Shown here piece after piece: positions 47,101 to 58,405 of a DNA stretch of 64,000 nt. A program made the translations under genes and the position numbers. Numbering within the stretch: position 1 is the first letter of the stretch; each line of letters opens with the position of its first letter. Below the pieces are notes generated by a model. The model did not search any database and was not told the origin of the DNA. It was given only the letters and a program-made list of their open reading frames with translations. Origin of the DNA: Bursaphelenchus xylophilus (Eukaryota; Nematoda; Chromadorea; Rhabditida; Aphelenchoididae). Location: the NCBI GenBank assembly GCA_904066235.2, contig CAJFCV020000002.1, forward strand, positions 8,990,001 to 9,054,000, read 5' to 3'.

Positions 47101-50100
47101 TTGGACTTTTTCTTCGATATTTTAGATAATTCACGTGTCTCTGGCGTGCACGATGATTAAAACGTCTTGCGATTTAGTTCAATATGAATATCATGAGACG
47201 TTTTCACAAAAATATCCGGCTTGAGACAATTTTATTACCTAAATTTTCGGAAAATTGCGAAAACGGCGAAATTTTTGGTATTTTCTCTTAGTTTATGGGT
47301 CTAAAAGGTTAATTTTCTGGAAGATTATAGTAGAAAGGACGTATTTTACTCTTCATTGGGCTACTTTTTAATATTTTTTGCCCGAAATTTCTAGTGTAAT
47401 ATAGGATGAACGTCCATTCCGTCTGAAATGGCCAGCTGGTTGTTTCGAGAAGGATCCCCGCGGCCGCACGATAGGAACGCCCCGCTGTTTGTCCAATGTT
47501 TTGACTTGTTTTGTGCTCGAAAATTTTCCAGAGACGAACTTTTGACTCCTTTTTTTTCATAATCAAATTGCTCTTATCTGCGGCTGCCTAATTTCCCATT
47601 GTTTTTATGACATTGAGTATTGATCATGGAGAAGAATTGGATCAAATTTGATAACGTTTTGTGAAATATTACCTAAAATAATATAATTTATTCGTTGCAG
47701 ATTCAATACCAGTCGAACAGGCGGCCGCGTGCAATTTGCTGAAGCCCTTTCAACGCCGCGACCCTCAGCGAACCATGCCTGGGGCGAGCAACTTCTCCAA
47801 TGAGGCCATAACAACGGTAGGTTGTTGGTTTAGCTGTCCAAATGGCGAGATTTTTATATTATACTTGACATTAGTCTGAATCCTTTTTTCCAGAGGCTGG
47901 AAAAGACGCTAAAGTCTCTGAACGTTGAACTGGACCCGAACACGGAAGATTACAATGACAAAGCCCTCGAGACAATAATCAGCCGATGGCGGAGACGCGA
48001 TTCTCACTCCGAAATCGCTCTGCAAGGCATCCTTTCGGTCCTCGAGTATTGCCTTCAGTACAGTTTCGACAGTAACGAGTTCTTCGAGAAGTTTGTCAAT
48101 GCCCTCGGCTATCACACAGTGCAATTCTGGAGGTCGGCGATCCCGTATATTTACGATTCGGATATGTCTCATGGAACCAAATACAGAGACGCGCTGCTGT
48201 TCAGTTTGACCTTATATGATGTGAATACGGGGAAGAGCAGACTCAAGGAGCTTTATGCTGCTGTGCCCGGAATCAGGAAGAGCTTATTGGGTATGGAATT
48301 ATTTATTTTTTGACAATTTCTTCACATAGGTCATATTTCCTCGATTGAATTTAATTTTTGTCCCAGAATGCTGCGAAAAATCTGATTTTATTTGCGGATT
48401 TTCCTCCTAATATATAAAATACAGTCTTACATATCACTATTGGCATTTTTCAGGGGTCCATGCCAAGAGATTCGGCGAGCAATACCATAATTTGCAACGA
48501 AGAAGATCACTTTCAAGGTCATCCCTGCAAAACTCGAGCGACTCTTTGAATGGAAGCCATTTGGGTGTTGAAAATCTCAGTCTAAGCAACTCGCAACACA
48601 ACAGCGATGATGAAGATGGCAACAGTAAGTTTTTTTGGACCGAATTTTATGGGAAATCGAAGGAAAATTGATTTTGGGCTTGTTTTTTATGATTTTTGAT
48701 AAATTATAAGTTTTTTGGGGTAAAATACGAAGCATGTGGCATTTTGTATGCTAGAAAATGAAAGAAGAAGGCGGTGAGAACATAAAAATTTGATTTAAAA
48801 TAGCATTTTTTTTGAAATTTTAAAAAATTTGCTAATTTTTTCTCCTTCCAGGCTTCGAAATGGGAAAACGCCGCGCCAAGCGAACATTTTCCATCGACAG
48901 CACCGACAGCGGACTCCTCGCTCATCATGACAATGAATCAGAAACCTTTACATCCGGCGGACTTGCCAACACTCATTTCCAGCAACGGGTTATCAACGTT
49001 TCAAATGCCCCACCAGTGTCTCTAAAAAGAGAAAAATCCGGCGAATGGGAGATCAAACAGGGCTCCGGAGGCTTGGTTTCGTGTGTAGATCCGGTCATGT
49101 CTGTGAACCACGAGAATATGTGGCTGGCCAACCTTGGAATGAACATTGGACATAAGTTGAAGTCAGTTTTGGCTAGTGTAATATGATATTTTGCGGAGTT
49201 GGACGATTGGGAAAAAAGACGAAAAACCGAAAAGTATTATTTTTCTTCAATGCAAGTGTCGAACTAGGATAACCGAGAGTGCTGATTTCGAAAATGATAT
49301 TCATTTTTTTGACCCTTTTTTCTGTAAGTAGTACTGTAAAGTAGGAATTTTTTGATTTTTTTTCACAAATACCCGATTTAGGGGTTTTCGACCTTGCTGA
49401 TTTTGAAAATCTTATTTATTTTTACTGATTTCAAAGCAGCACCATCGAAAACCCCCAAATCGAAGATTTGTGAAAAAAATTTAAAAATTACTACTTTACA
49501 GTACTACTTAAAAAAAAGTAATCAAAAAAAGGAATGTCATTTTCGAAATCAACACCTCGATTGTCGTAATTTCGACACTTGCATCGAAGAAAAATAATAT
49601 TTTTCGGTTTCCTCAATAGTCCCAGTTTCGATATTTTTGGGTTAACGGGTATTTGAGCCGTTTTTGGTAGATGAAATAAATATTGAAAAGATCTGATAAC
49701 AGTCTTTTTCAGATCGAATGAGCTCCTGAATGTCTCCGAAGACTCGCAACAACTTGCCCCGACCACCAACACTTTGGGTCTCCCGTTGATGCGACAGGCC
49801 CTGGCTGACGTCCTCTTCCACGTCCTGGCTGACGATGACATCAAGGAGGAGAAGGAGAGTGCCGAACAGAAAACCGTCAGGTCGGGAAACCCCAAACACG
49901 CCGGCCAAACGCTTTGGTTCAGTTTTTCATTTGGCTTCTCCCATTTTCCGTTCGTCTTGAGGGATTACTGTGCAGCTGGATTGGGAACCCTTATGGGTTG
50001 TAGGCTCATTTGTGAAGTTAACAGGGTTTCTAGAGCGATTATTTTGGTTTAGTTTCAGTAAGAAGTCACTTTTTGGCGAAAAATTGAAATTTTTTGGCAT

Positions 50101-53100
50101 TTTTTGATGACCAAGTGTAATTTCGCTGTAATTTCGTGGGTTTTGAGGTAGATTGAGGGTTTTTATAACCTATTAAAAGCTTGAGAAGCCCACAGTAATC
50201 TCTCAGAAGTCTATCAGTTACAAAAACATAACGTTGGATCTACAGGCTTTAGAAAAACACCGAATTTTAGCGAAAAGATTGTAATTTTTGGATAAAAGAT
50301 GTTGTTTTTTGGTGTTTCTCTGTCCCGTAGACGATACTAACAGGTGTGAGGTGAAATTACACAACATTAGAAGTCATTTTCATACGAGGTTGTGATGGTT
50401 TTTTATCGTAGTTTTATATTTTTTCTGTAATTGTTTGAAATTTAAAACAATTTTTAATATTGAAATTTAAGATGACTGTAGGAGGTGTGTTAAAACTAAT
50501 GTACTAACCCTTGAGTGTGCATAATTACAAATTTTCGATGTCTAAATCCTCTGTTCCGAACGGAAATTGTCGAAAGTCCTGTCCTTCAACTGTCCGTTAG
50601 CCAAAGCCTGCTCCAACGCCGAAACTTTTGGTTTAGAAACCTTTTCTCCAATTTTCGGCGACAAATTTATTGAGGATTTTCTGATTTTAGGGAAGAAATG
50701 TCCCTACTTGGGGTCCTGAACAACTACAATAAAGGAAATTACAAATTGAACCCGGTTATTGTCCAGGAACAGGACTACAATGTGTATTACGGTGGGATAA
50801 GTAACGGACTCCTCTGGCCAGCCCTCCACAATCTCCCGGAATACATTGCCACGGATTACGATGATGTTGCGGTCCTCCGAGAGCATTGGTGCAGCTATGT
50901 CCGGGTCAATTATCAGTTCGCAATTGATGCTGTTAGAAATAGCCGACCACAAGTGAGTTGAGCAATTTTTTTGGAGACTTTGGGAGGTTTTCTGAAAAAT
51001 ACAGTGGCGGACCTGATCCAGTGGCAAAAAACGTGCCATTTTGCATCCGGGAAGTATCAAAAATGTGGCAAAATACCTCCCTCTTCAAGTGAAAAAACTC
51101 CGATTTGATTTAAAACTCTCTTTTTGTGAGGGAAAGGGCGCGCAATTCAAAATTGAGTCCAAATTTAGTTGGAGAGGGAGGCATTTTGCCACATTTTTGA
51201 TACTTCCCGGATGCAAAATGATGCGTTTTTTGCCACTGGATCAGGTCCCTTACTGTATAATGGTTAGCTTTCGCACAGTGCAGAAATTTGGATAATGAAC
51301 TTTTGCACGGTGCGGAAAAGGAAAAATTTGTTTTTTTGCACTGTGCAGTTGATGCGAAATGCCTCGTTGTGATAGTAGAAAAGAAGAGAGCTATAAAATT
51401 TGTTTCCTTGATAATAATTTAGCCATTTTTGTTTTGACGGCACAGTGCAGTTTGCGAAAATATTAATTTCGCACAGTGCGGTGGAAAAAATCGTTCGGGA
51501 ATTTTGCACTGTGCAGTATAAAACTAACTTTTTGATAGTGGAATTAACGAGGAATACTAAATTTACTTTGATTGCAATAAAATATAGTACTTTTTGTTGT
51601 GAATGCACTGTGCAAAGTTAAATTTTTTACCGCCGCACTGTGCAGTGGAAAAAATTTGAAAATTTGCACTGTGCGAAAACTTAAAAAAAAAACTAAAAAT
51701 GAGAAATGATTACCTTTGTAACTTTCAGGATTTTATCTGGATCCATGACTACCACTTGATGTTGACCGGAATGATTATGCAGAGTTTGGATCAAAATCTG
51801 GAGATTGGGTTCTTCCTTCACATTCCGTTCCTTCCACCAGAGAATTTCTTCACCAAGTATCGTATCTGCGCGTTCCCCATTCTGAGAGGACTTTTGAGAT
51901 TTACCAAGGTAGGTAGCTATAATTACGGTAGTATTTTTTCAAAAAAAAAAAAAAAAAAAATCAAATAAAAAAATCTTGTTGTAGGTCGGGTTCCAAACCC
52001 ACAGAGACCGCGCCAAGTTCCTCGAATTGATTCAGAAGCATCTACAAACAGTTCGAATCACTTTCGACGCCAATCTGGATATTCATGTGGTCACTTACCA
52101 AGGCTGGAGCTGTTCGTTGGGCGTTTTCCCAGTCAGCATCAAAAACGAGGACTTTTTGAAGGTAGCGAAGGATCCGGAAACTATCAAAAGAGCCAATGAT
52201 ATCAGACAGAGGGTAAGATTTTGATTGGATATGGGGTTTTTTACTTTAGATGTCAGTTTTTTACTAAAATAATATAATTTTGGTTTTTATTTCGAAAATT
52301 TTTAGATTTTTGGCGATAATCCTCCACAAGATGCCCGGTTATTCTTCTCGGTTGAACGATTCGACTACACAAAGGGAATCCGAGAGAAACTGAAGGCCTA
52401 CAAAAGATATTTCGAGAAGTATCCAGACAGAGTCGGCAAGGATTGCCTGTATCAGGTGAGATTTTTATTATTTTTCTTTGTTTTTAGGTTGAATAGAAGT
52501 TTAATGGAGGCTTATTCAATGTACAGTGACGGACCGGATCCAGTGGCAAGAAACGTACTATTTTGCATCCGGGAAGCATCAAAATTGTGGCAAAATGCTT
52601 CCCTTTCAAAGTGAAAAAAACTTCGTTTTGAAGGGCGCCCTTCCCTCACAAAAAAGAACGGGCGGGCTTTTGGAATCGGATTTTTTCACTTGAAGAGGGA
52701 AACATTTTGCCACATTTTTGATACTTCCCGGGTGCAAAATGGTAAATTTTTTGCCACTGGATCATGTCCCCCACTGTAAAAATGCTCCTCCACAGTGCTG
52801 TTCAATTCAAAATTTTTATTTTTTTATTCACGAAATTGTTTTAGGTAGCTGTAACTAACCGCCGCTCCGTCGATACTTACCGTGTATATCAAGACGAGTG
52901 TACCGAGTTGGCCGAAGAGATTGTCAAGTCTGTCACCTGCCCCGAAAACCCCAATTGGAAGCCGTTGATCTTCCGCACGGACGGTCTGCAACGAGTTGAT
53001 CTGGTCAGTCATTACATTGCAATGGACATTGGAGTTGTGACCCCACGAAAGGATGGAATGAACTTGGTCGCGAAGGAAATGATGGTCTGCAACCCATCGG

Positions 53101-55395
53101 GAGGACTGGTCCTCTCGACCGGCGCCGGCTCGGAGATCCAGTTCACGATGGCTGGATTAATGGAAGACGAAGATCAGGCCTATCACAGAGTAGACGACCT
53201 AAATGATGTCGAAAGATATGCCGATATCCTGTATGCAGCCGCCACAGAACCAGTAGAGGTCAGAGCCACTCATGGCAAACGATTGCACGAATTCATCATG
53301 AACAATGACATTGAACGATGGTCCGCCGCCTTCCTGGACCCGGGATGGAGCCATTTGGTCATAAAACAGAGCGAAGTTCAGACTCTGGACGACTTTTACA
53401 CATTGATGATGAGGTCTCGAGACGTGAGAAGGCAGATTGTGGAGAGGGTGTTGAAAGGAATCCCGATTCGAAGCCATTTTGGCATCAGCTTGAACAATGC
53501 CAAGGTAAGGATAATATAATTTTGGAGAAATTTTTGAAAATTTTTTATGGAATGGGGATTAAAATGGGAATAAAATGATTAATTCGGGTTGAAAATGAGG
53601 TTTAAAGTGATTTTAATTCCAGGAATCGCTATCATTGGCATGTGAACACCACTCAAAAACGATCCTTCTAAAGCCCTCCAGCGATATCGCCGACGATGAT
53701 AAGGTCCAAATGGCCCGATTCGACATCAAAACGGAGCTTGATGAATTCGAAAAAGACTTGAACTTTTTAAAATTCATCCAAAGCGACGATGTTTACAATG
53801 TGGAACAGTTCATCAATGTAGGTTAATATAATTTTTTATTTTTTCAAAATTATTTAGTCCCTCCAAGAGTATCACCCAGTGAGCAGCGAGAAGTTCCGCG
53901 AAGAAGTGATGGCCGTGGTGGACCTGTTCACCGACGCCGATCATTTCAACTTCTTCTTCACGGACCGTGATGGAACTTTGAAGTCGTATTCTTGCTCCTA
54001 TCCAGCCTCGGTTCAACCCGCCTACTCTGGCGTGATTCAGGCACAGTTTGCACGAAGATGCGCGCAAACTTGCGCCATTGTGACGACAGCACCGATGATG
54101 AGAATTGGAGTTCTGGATGTGAGCACGATCCCGGAAGGATACTATTACTTTGGAGCCTCGGCCGGAAGGGAATGGTTCATTGACCCGGCGACGAAGTTTA
54201 AGGATCAATCGATACCCGAGGCCGACCTAGAAATGCTGGACACTGTATTTAATGCCATTGCTGACTTCCTGGAGGAACCCAAGTTCAAACATTTCACTTG
54301 GGTCGGAAGCGGACTGCAAAAACATTACGGACATTTGACTGTGGCTCATCAAGACGCATTTGGAAGTGTAAAGGAGCAGAATGTCAAGGAGTTGTAAGTA
54401 ATTTATGGAAGATTAGGTACTAAAGAAAATATTTTGCAAGGAATTGGGATGAATTTTTGAGAGTTGAGCAACGAAATTGACAATTATATTATCCATGCCC
54501 ATTTTGATGATTTTTTTTTGAAAGGTGTGTTTAAGATAGTTATAACTTTTTATGGTAATAGAAAAGTTGAGTGTAGATAGAAAAGAGGTTAATGATCTTG
54601 TTTTTGGAATTTTGTAAGAATATTTCGACAGGTTTAGCATCAAATTTTAGGTTATATTACACTTGTCTATTTAGGTAATAAAAATTTTATTTGGATGCTA
54701 TAAATCTTTCTGACATATAAAATCATCGTTTAAAATTGAATAAGATTCAATAAATTATTTTTTTTTTCTTTTTCCAGAGACGAAAGAATTCGTGAAATTG
54801 TCGGCAAAATCGACCCACAAGGAAATTCTTTGTCCATCATAGAGACAGAAACGGATTTGAAGATCTTCCTGAAGTCCGAGACGGGAGAAATCTTTGACAA
54901 AGGAGATGGAATTGAACTCCTCGTCAAACACGCCAAACTTGACCTCTCAAACGGATCGATTTTGGTTTGCGGAGACTCGATGACTGATCTGCCAATGCTC
55001 GAAGCTTGTCTGCAGAAGAATCCAACTGGAGTGTTCACTGTTTGGGTAACGTCGGATAAGAATTTGCAAAATACTGTAAGTTATTGATGGAGAATTTTGA
55101 GTTTGGATTGAAAATTTGAATTTTGGGTAGTTGAATTTGAGAATTAAAAAAGTTTTTTTTTGTTAAAATTTTTTTTTGATTTCTGGGATTGAATATTCAA
55201 ATAGTGGCATTTTGATGTTATTTTTTTATTTTTTTACTTACTTTTTTTCAGGTATCAAACGCCTGCGCCAAGTACAACAACCAGAACTACGTGTTCGTCT
55301 CTTGCCCAGAAGTCCTCCTCGGAGGCATGGCCCAAGCCACAATCCGCGAAATCAGCATCTGCCGCCCTCGACTCAACAGCCAAGAGTCGGATTAG
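44104..55395 (+). CDS. tps: Trehalose-6-phosphate synthase with C-terminal HAD phosphatase-like domain
   Basis: Makes trehalose 6-phosphate from UDP-glucose and glucose 6-phosphate (GT20). Exons: 44104-44185, 47701-47816, 47894-48290, 48454-48624, 48852-49161, 49713-49880, 50691-50952, 51729-51908, 51985-52212, 52306-52455, 52845-53504, 53623-53817, 53858-54393, 54778-55075, 55252-55395. All phases close, giving about 1298 residues, close to my recollection of C. elegans TPS-1/TPS-2. Residues 1-300 are a nematode-type extension with Ser-rich and KRRAKR parts. GT20 marks: GGLVSCVDPVM, YYGGISNGLLWPALHNLPEY (about 443), HDYHL (508), SVERFDYTKGI, DGMNLVAKE (758). The HAD part keeps DRDGT (Asp1009, Asp1011), Lys1193 and GDSMTD (1217-1222). 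The donors after 49161 (GTCAGT) and 49880 (GTCGGG) are weak; the start is the first Met of the first exon found. Introns hold at least five MITEs. AATAAA at about 55867. Confidence 0.95.
44924..45149. mobile_element. Palindromic MITE, family B, in TPS intron 1
   Basis: Arms GGTCCAGTAGCAAAAAACG with TTTGCATCCGGGAAGCATC and the inverted right arm ending TGGATCAGGTCCCCCACTG. The left tip has decayed. Confidence 0.8.
46498..46773 (-). CDS. Open frame in TPS intron 1, unassigned
   Basis: 91 codons from ATG to stop on the minus strand, acidic, with a plausible composition (FLQGLGDLIGQRS). The plus strand is open across the same span, so strand and reality are doubtful. No family recognised. Confidence 0.15.
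   Translation of the reverse strand: MSENGEKNIFSDEKEFFEEISFCVLFWPQKVAKGERGVLNNNIEDSTNMFLQGLGDLIGQRSVLGRERSNLVNGEDVDAVLDGNDGLENNK
49199..49625. mobile_element. Foldback element, family C, in TPS intron 5
   Basis: Left arm GTTGGACGATTGGGAAAAAA then AAGTATTATTTTTCTTC; right arm inverted, ending TTTCCTCAATAGTCCCAG. Only one end unit remains on each side, in place of the five of the full copy at 9984. Confidence 0.8.
51002..51255. mobile_element. Palindromic MITE, family B, in TPS intron 7
   Basis: Starts CAGTGGCGGACCTGATCCAG and ends GGATCAGGTCCCTTACTG, each next to TA. The arms include GCATCCGGGAAGTATCAAAA and its inverse. Confidence 0.88.
51270..51682. mobile_element. Element with nine GCACTGTGC palindromes, in TPS intron 7
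   Basis: Bounded by TTTCGCACAGTGCAGAAATT on the left and AAATTTGCACTGTGCGAAAA on the right, which are inverted. In between are about seven more copies of GCACAGTGC, GCACTGTGC or one-base variants, roughly 30-100 bp apart. No coding potential. Confidence 0.7.
52524..52776. mobile_element. Palindromic MITE, family B, in TPS intron 10
   Basis: CAGTGACGGACCGGATCCAG to GGATCATGTCCCCCACTG, next to TA on both sides. The internal arms match the other family B copies. Confidence 0.88.
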
Positions 55396-56101
55396 ACCAT
55401 CAATTAACGTGTATTTCATTTGAAAATAGTCTCTTTTACTATGTTGTTTACGGTAGTCGGAAATTTACAATTTTTGTTTGAAAATTTTAATTGCGATTTC
55501 GGAATTGAGTAGTCGAAATATTTGTGCCATTTTCACTCAGTGCGACGCCATTTGAACCACTTTTTAAAACGTTTTTAAAGCCATTTTCTGACACTCATGA
55601 TTGCGACCTATCACCGCCCCATAACAGTGCCTTAGACCCTCTCTTACTCCACCCTGAAATCCCCTTTTAATCCACCCATTTGCCCATCCAAGAACAGAAC
55701 AGGTCTTGGCCCGGTACTCCCCGAGTATTTACAATACTTTCCCAAGAAATTATTGTTTATATTGTCCAATTTTACACAAGATATATTGTAGTGTATGTAG
55801 TCCATTTTTAGACAGTTTTGTACTCGATCCCTTTTTTCAAATCGTCATATTTATGTTGAAAGTTGAATAAAGTTGAAATTAAAGTCTCTGGAGGAGTTGG
55901 TTTTAGATTTGGTAGGATTCTTGTGTGTTGTTTGTAAATTGAGTGGCGACTGACTGTAGTTGAAATAACTCGTTGATTATTTCACATTTCGTTTTCATAC
56001 TCTGGCATTCATTAATTACGTTACTATTTTCCAAATTATATTTTATTATGCACAAAATTAATGTAATATTATATTAAAAAAAATTTTTTTTGAAAACTTA
56101 C

Positions 56102-56363
56102 AGTTTATACAATAAGGGAGATTGGCCTGAATTGTTGTGTTCCCGTTCAGTAGAAGGTTTACCAGTGTTGTTGTTGTTGTAGTAATTGTATCTGTCGCGA
56201 TTTGGTCCAATAAAGAGGCCACTAAAGTGTCGAGCAACTGCTCCATCCTTGGTAAGTCATTTACGCAGTTTGTATGTTCAGAGCGAACTTTGGTGTACCT
56301 CTGGCGTTTCGGACGTACAGATGCACTGAGCAGAGTGTTATGAATGTTTCGAACCACATTCTA
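56102..56363 (-). CDS. Possible internal exon, unassigned
   Basis: Minus-strand open stretch bounded by an acceptor (TTTTTTAG) at about 56364 and a donor (GTAAGTTTT) near 56100. It contains a basic start (RPKRQRYTKVRSEHTN) and a Leu- and Thr-rich end. It lies next to the Polinton relic and may belong to it. I recognise no family. Confidence 0.25.
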
Positions 56364-56649
56364 AAAAATAAATTTTAAGTAAATTTTATTAAAAATTAAA
56401 GAATTATAATAAAAAACATAACTATGTAAACTATTGGTCATCACCCCCATAGTTTACTTTAATAAGAAAAGGTTTTATCTAAAGGATCGGGCGTGACAGA
56501 TAAGCAGTTTCACGCCTGTTGGCACTATATCGATTGTTACGGCGAAGTCACCATCTGTGTTTGCGTGAGATCATGGACATAGATTAATTTAAATTTTTAT
56601 TGAATAATATACAGCAAGAAATTTTTTAAAATATTTAAAAAACAAGAAT

Positions 56650-58168
56650 TTAACCAGACTGCAGATCTGTCGATGGAACCCTATCGTTTCCTAATACAAG
56701 CAGGCTTTGAAACACTCCATACACAATCATCATAAGCAGAGAATGCCACGGCTCCGGAGCTGGCTCTTGGCTCCGGCTCTGAGCGGCTCCGGCTCCGAGC
56801 CGGGAGTCGGAGCCGGAGCCGGAAATTTTGGGTGCGGCTCCGGCTCCCGAGCCCAAAGTTGGAGCCAGGCTTCTCAGCGCTCAGAAAAGTAAAAATTTCA
56901 TAAACCAAATTGCTTGAAAAATACTGGAAAGGATGTGCTGCATACGAATTGGCTGCAAAAACGTTGGGTGTATGATATCCGGCACTAATAACTTTTATTT
57001 TTGGAAAGATATTTAAAAAAAATTTTTGCACGGGAGCCAGGATTCGGAGCCGGAGACCTTTTTAAATTTTTTATGGGAGCCGGGAGCCGGAGCTGCAAAA
57101 TTGGCCTCGGCTCCGGCTCTGGGAGCTAAGAGCCGGAGCCGGAGCCGAAATTTTGACCGTGGCAATCTCTGATCATAAGACCACCTTTTGGTACCGTTTC
57201 TGAGAATTTTAGATTTACTACAGTGTTTGACCTTTTAATCAGATCAAAAGAATTACCATCTTCTAGATTAGATGTCAAGTTGAAAACAAATAAGCAACGA
57301 TCAGTTTTAAATTTTTGCTTTGTAATAGTGTTTGATGCTGTTGAAAATGTGTTGTCCAAGTTTTCATGTAGTTGATGATGTGCACGAAGATAGCGATTCT
57401 GCTTTTAAGCAGAATCTACATATAATAGGTCAACATGTGGGTAAGATTGACCATTTGCGTTTATTGTAACAGATCTCAAGTTGACATTTGTAAATTGGAA
57501 TGGTGATTTTTTATTATAGATGTAGATTTGTTGTGGGCGTGAGGGACGAAACCGATAATTTCTTTTCTGGGCACCTGTTCCATGAATAAGGATATAGAGC
57601 TTTCTGAACGACCTTCACCAATGTAAAAAGGTTTTAATTCATCCCTTTTTAATGGGTAAATGGCTGGTGATTTCATCAGACTTTCAGTAAATCCTAAGGA
57701 CACACCATCGTTGAGTGCAACAGTTTTCACGTATAGGTTGATGTTATCAACAGCAAATCGGCATTCGTTCTTGTCTTCAGGATCACCCTGAATACAGAAA
57801 TTTTCCCTTTGGGGCGAAATTTCGAAGTTTAGTGTGCAATATGATAGCATGTGACAAGGAAGCATGAAAATATCAGAAAAAAATCTAGTTATAAATTGTT
57901 GTCTGACACTGTCTGCTAACTTTTTTCTTTCCAAAACGCCTTTGTTGGTCAAAGTATCGATTTTTTCATCAGAATACCAGCCAACCATTTGCATATGTGA
58001 ATCCATAGCATCTTGAGGGTAGCTTAGAATATGACCTATAACTCTGAAGGTCATCCCAAGTACCTTCCTTTTTATGTTCAACGTGCGTCTCTGTGAGTAA
58101 ATAACTTTTTGAAAGATCTAGAAACTGGGGGCCTGACTCTACATGGAAACGAAAAGGTGTTTCTGCAC
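56650..58168 (-). pseudogene. Polinton/Maverick major-capsid-like gene, decayed
   Basis: Minus-strand relic of the double-jelly-roll capsid-type protein of Maverick/Polinton elements, a family whose cellular hits are often named F54H12.2-like. In order: an N-terminal piece with FRFHVESGPQFLDL (about 58160-58090) in another frame; the longest frame, 58081-57476, with SYPQDAMDSHM, NINLYVKTVALNDGV and AIYPLKRDELKPFYIG; a piece with SVTINANGQSYPHVDLLYVD ending in a stop at about 57400; and a piece with FSETVPKGGLMI (57359-57172). A 435-bp element (56737-57171) then interrupts the gene, and the frame resumes beyond it to a stop at 56650-56652. There are frameshifts and stops, so the copy is dead. 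Identification is from remembered family pattern and conserved order. Confidence 0.68.
56737..57171. mobile_element. hAT-like MITE, family E, intact, inserted in capsid relic
   Basis: 435 bp. Ends CAGAGAATGCCACGG and CCGTGGCAATCTCTG. An exact 8-bp duplication ATCATAAG lies at 56729-56736 and 57172-57179. The arms are rich in GGCTCC / GGAGCC. The end sequence and 8-bp duplication are typical of hAT elements. Confidence 0.88.
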
Positions 58169-58175
58169 ATTAGTT

Positions 58176-58405
58176 CTAAGACTTTGCGTTAACGGCTTCT
58201 TGTCTACATATTACATCATTTAAGACGTTACTTCCAGTGATAAGGGCTTCCTTTCCAGCTTCACTGGCCAGATCCCTCAGCACCGGTGACTGAAACCTTC
58301 AAAAAGATTTCAGAAACCCAGAACGATTACCATGTTGCGGGACGTAGCCATAACCTCTTTGAAAAAGTGATGCCTGATAGCCCCGACCTCTTCCGGTTTG
58401 AAAAA
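58176..58405 (-). pseudogene. Polinton/Maverick minor-capsid-like fragment
   Basis: Directly upstream of the capsid relic on the same strand. It shows RGYGYVPQHGNRSGFLKSF, and after a stop RDLASEAGKEALITGSNVL followed by NDVICRQEAVNAKS and a stop at 58176-58178. Polinton minor capsid proteins have this layout: a Gly-rich RGYG region, then a long helix with G..v..D. Its position before the major capsid gene supports the call. Confidence 0.55.
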
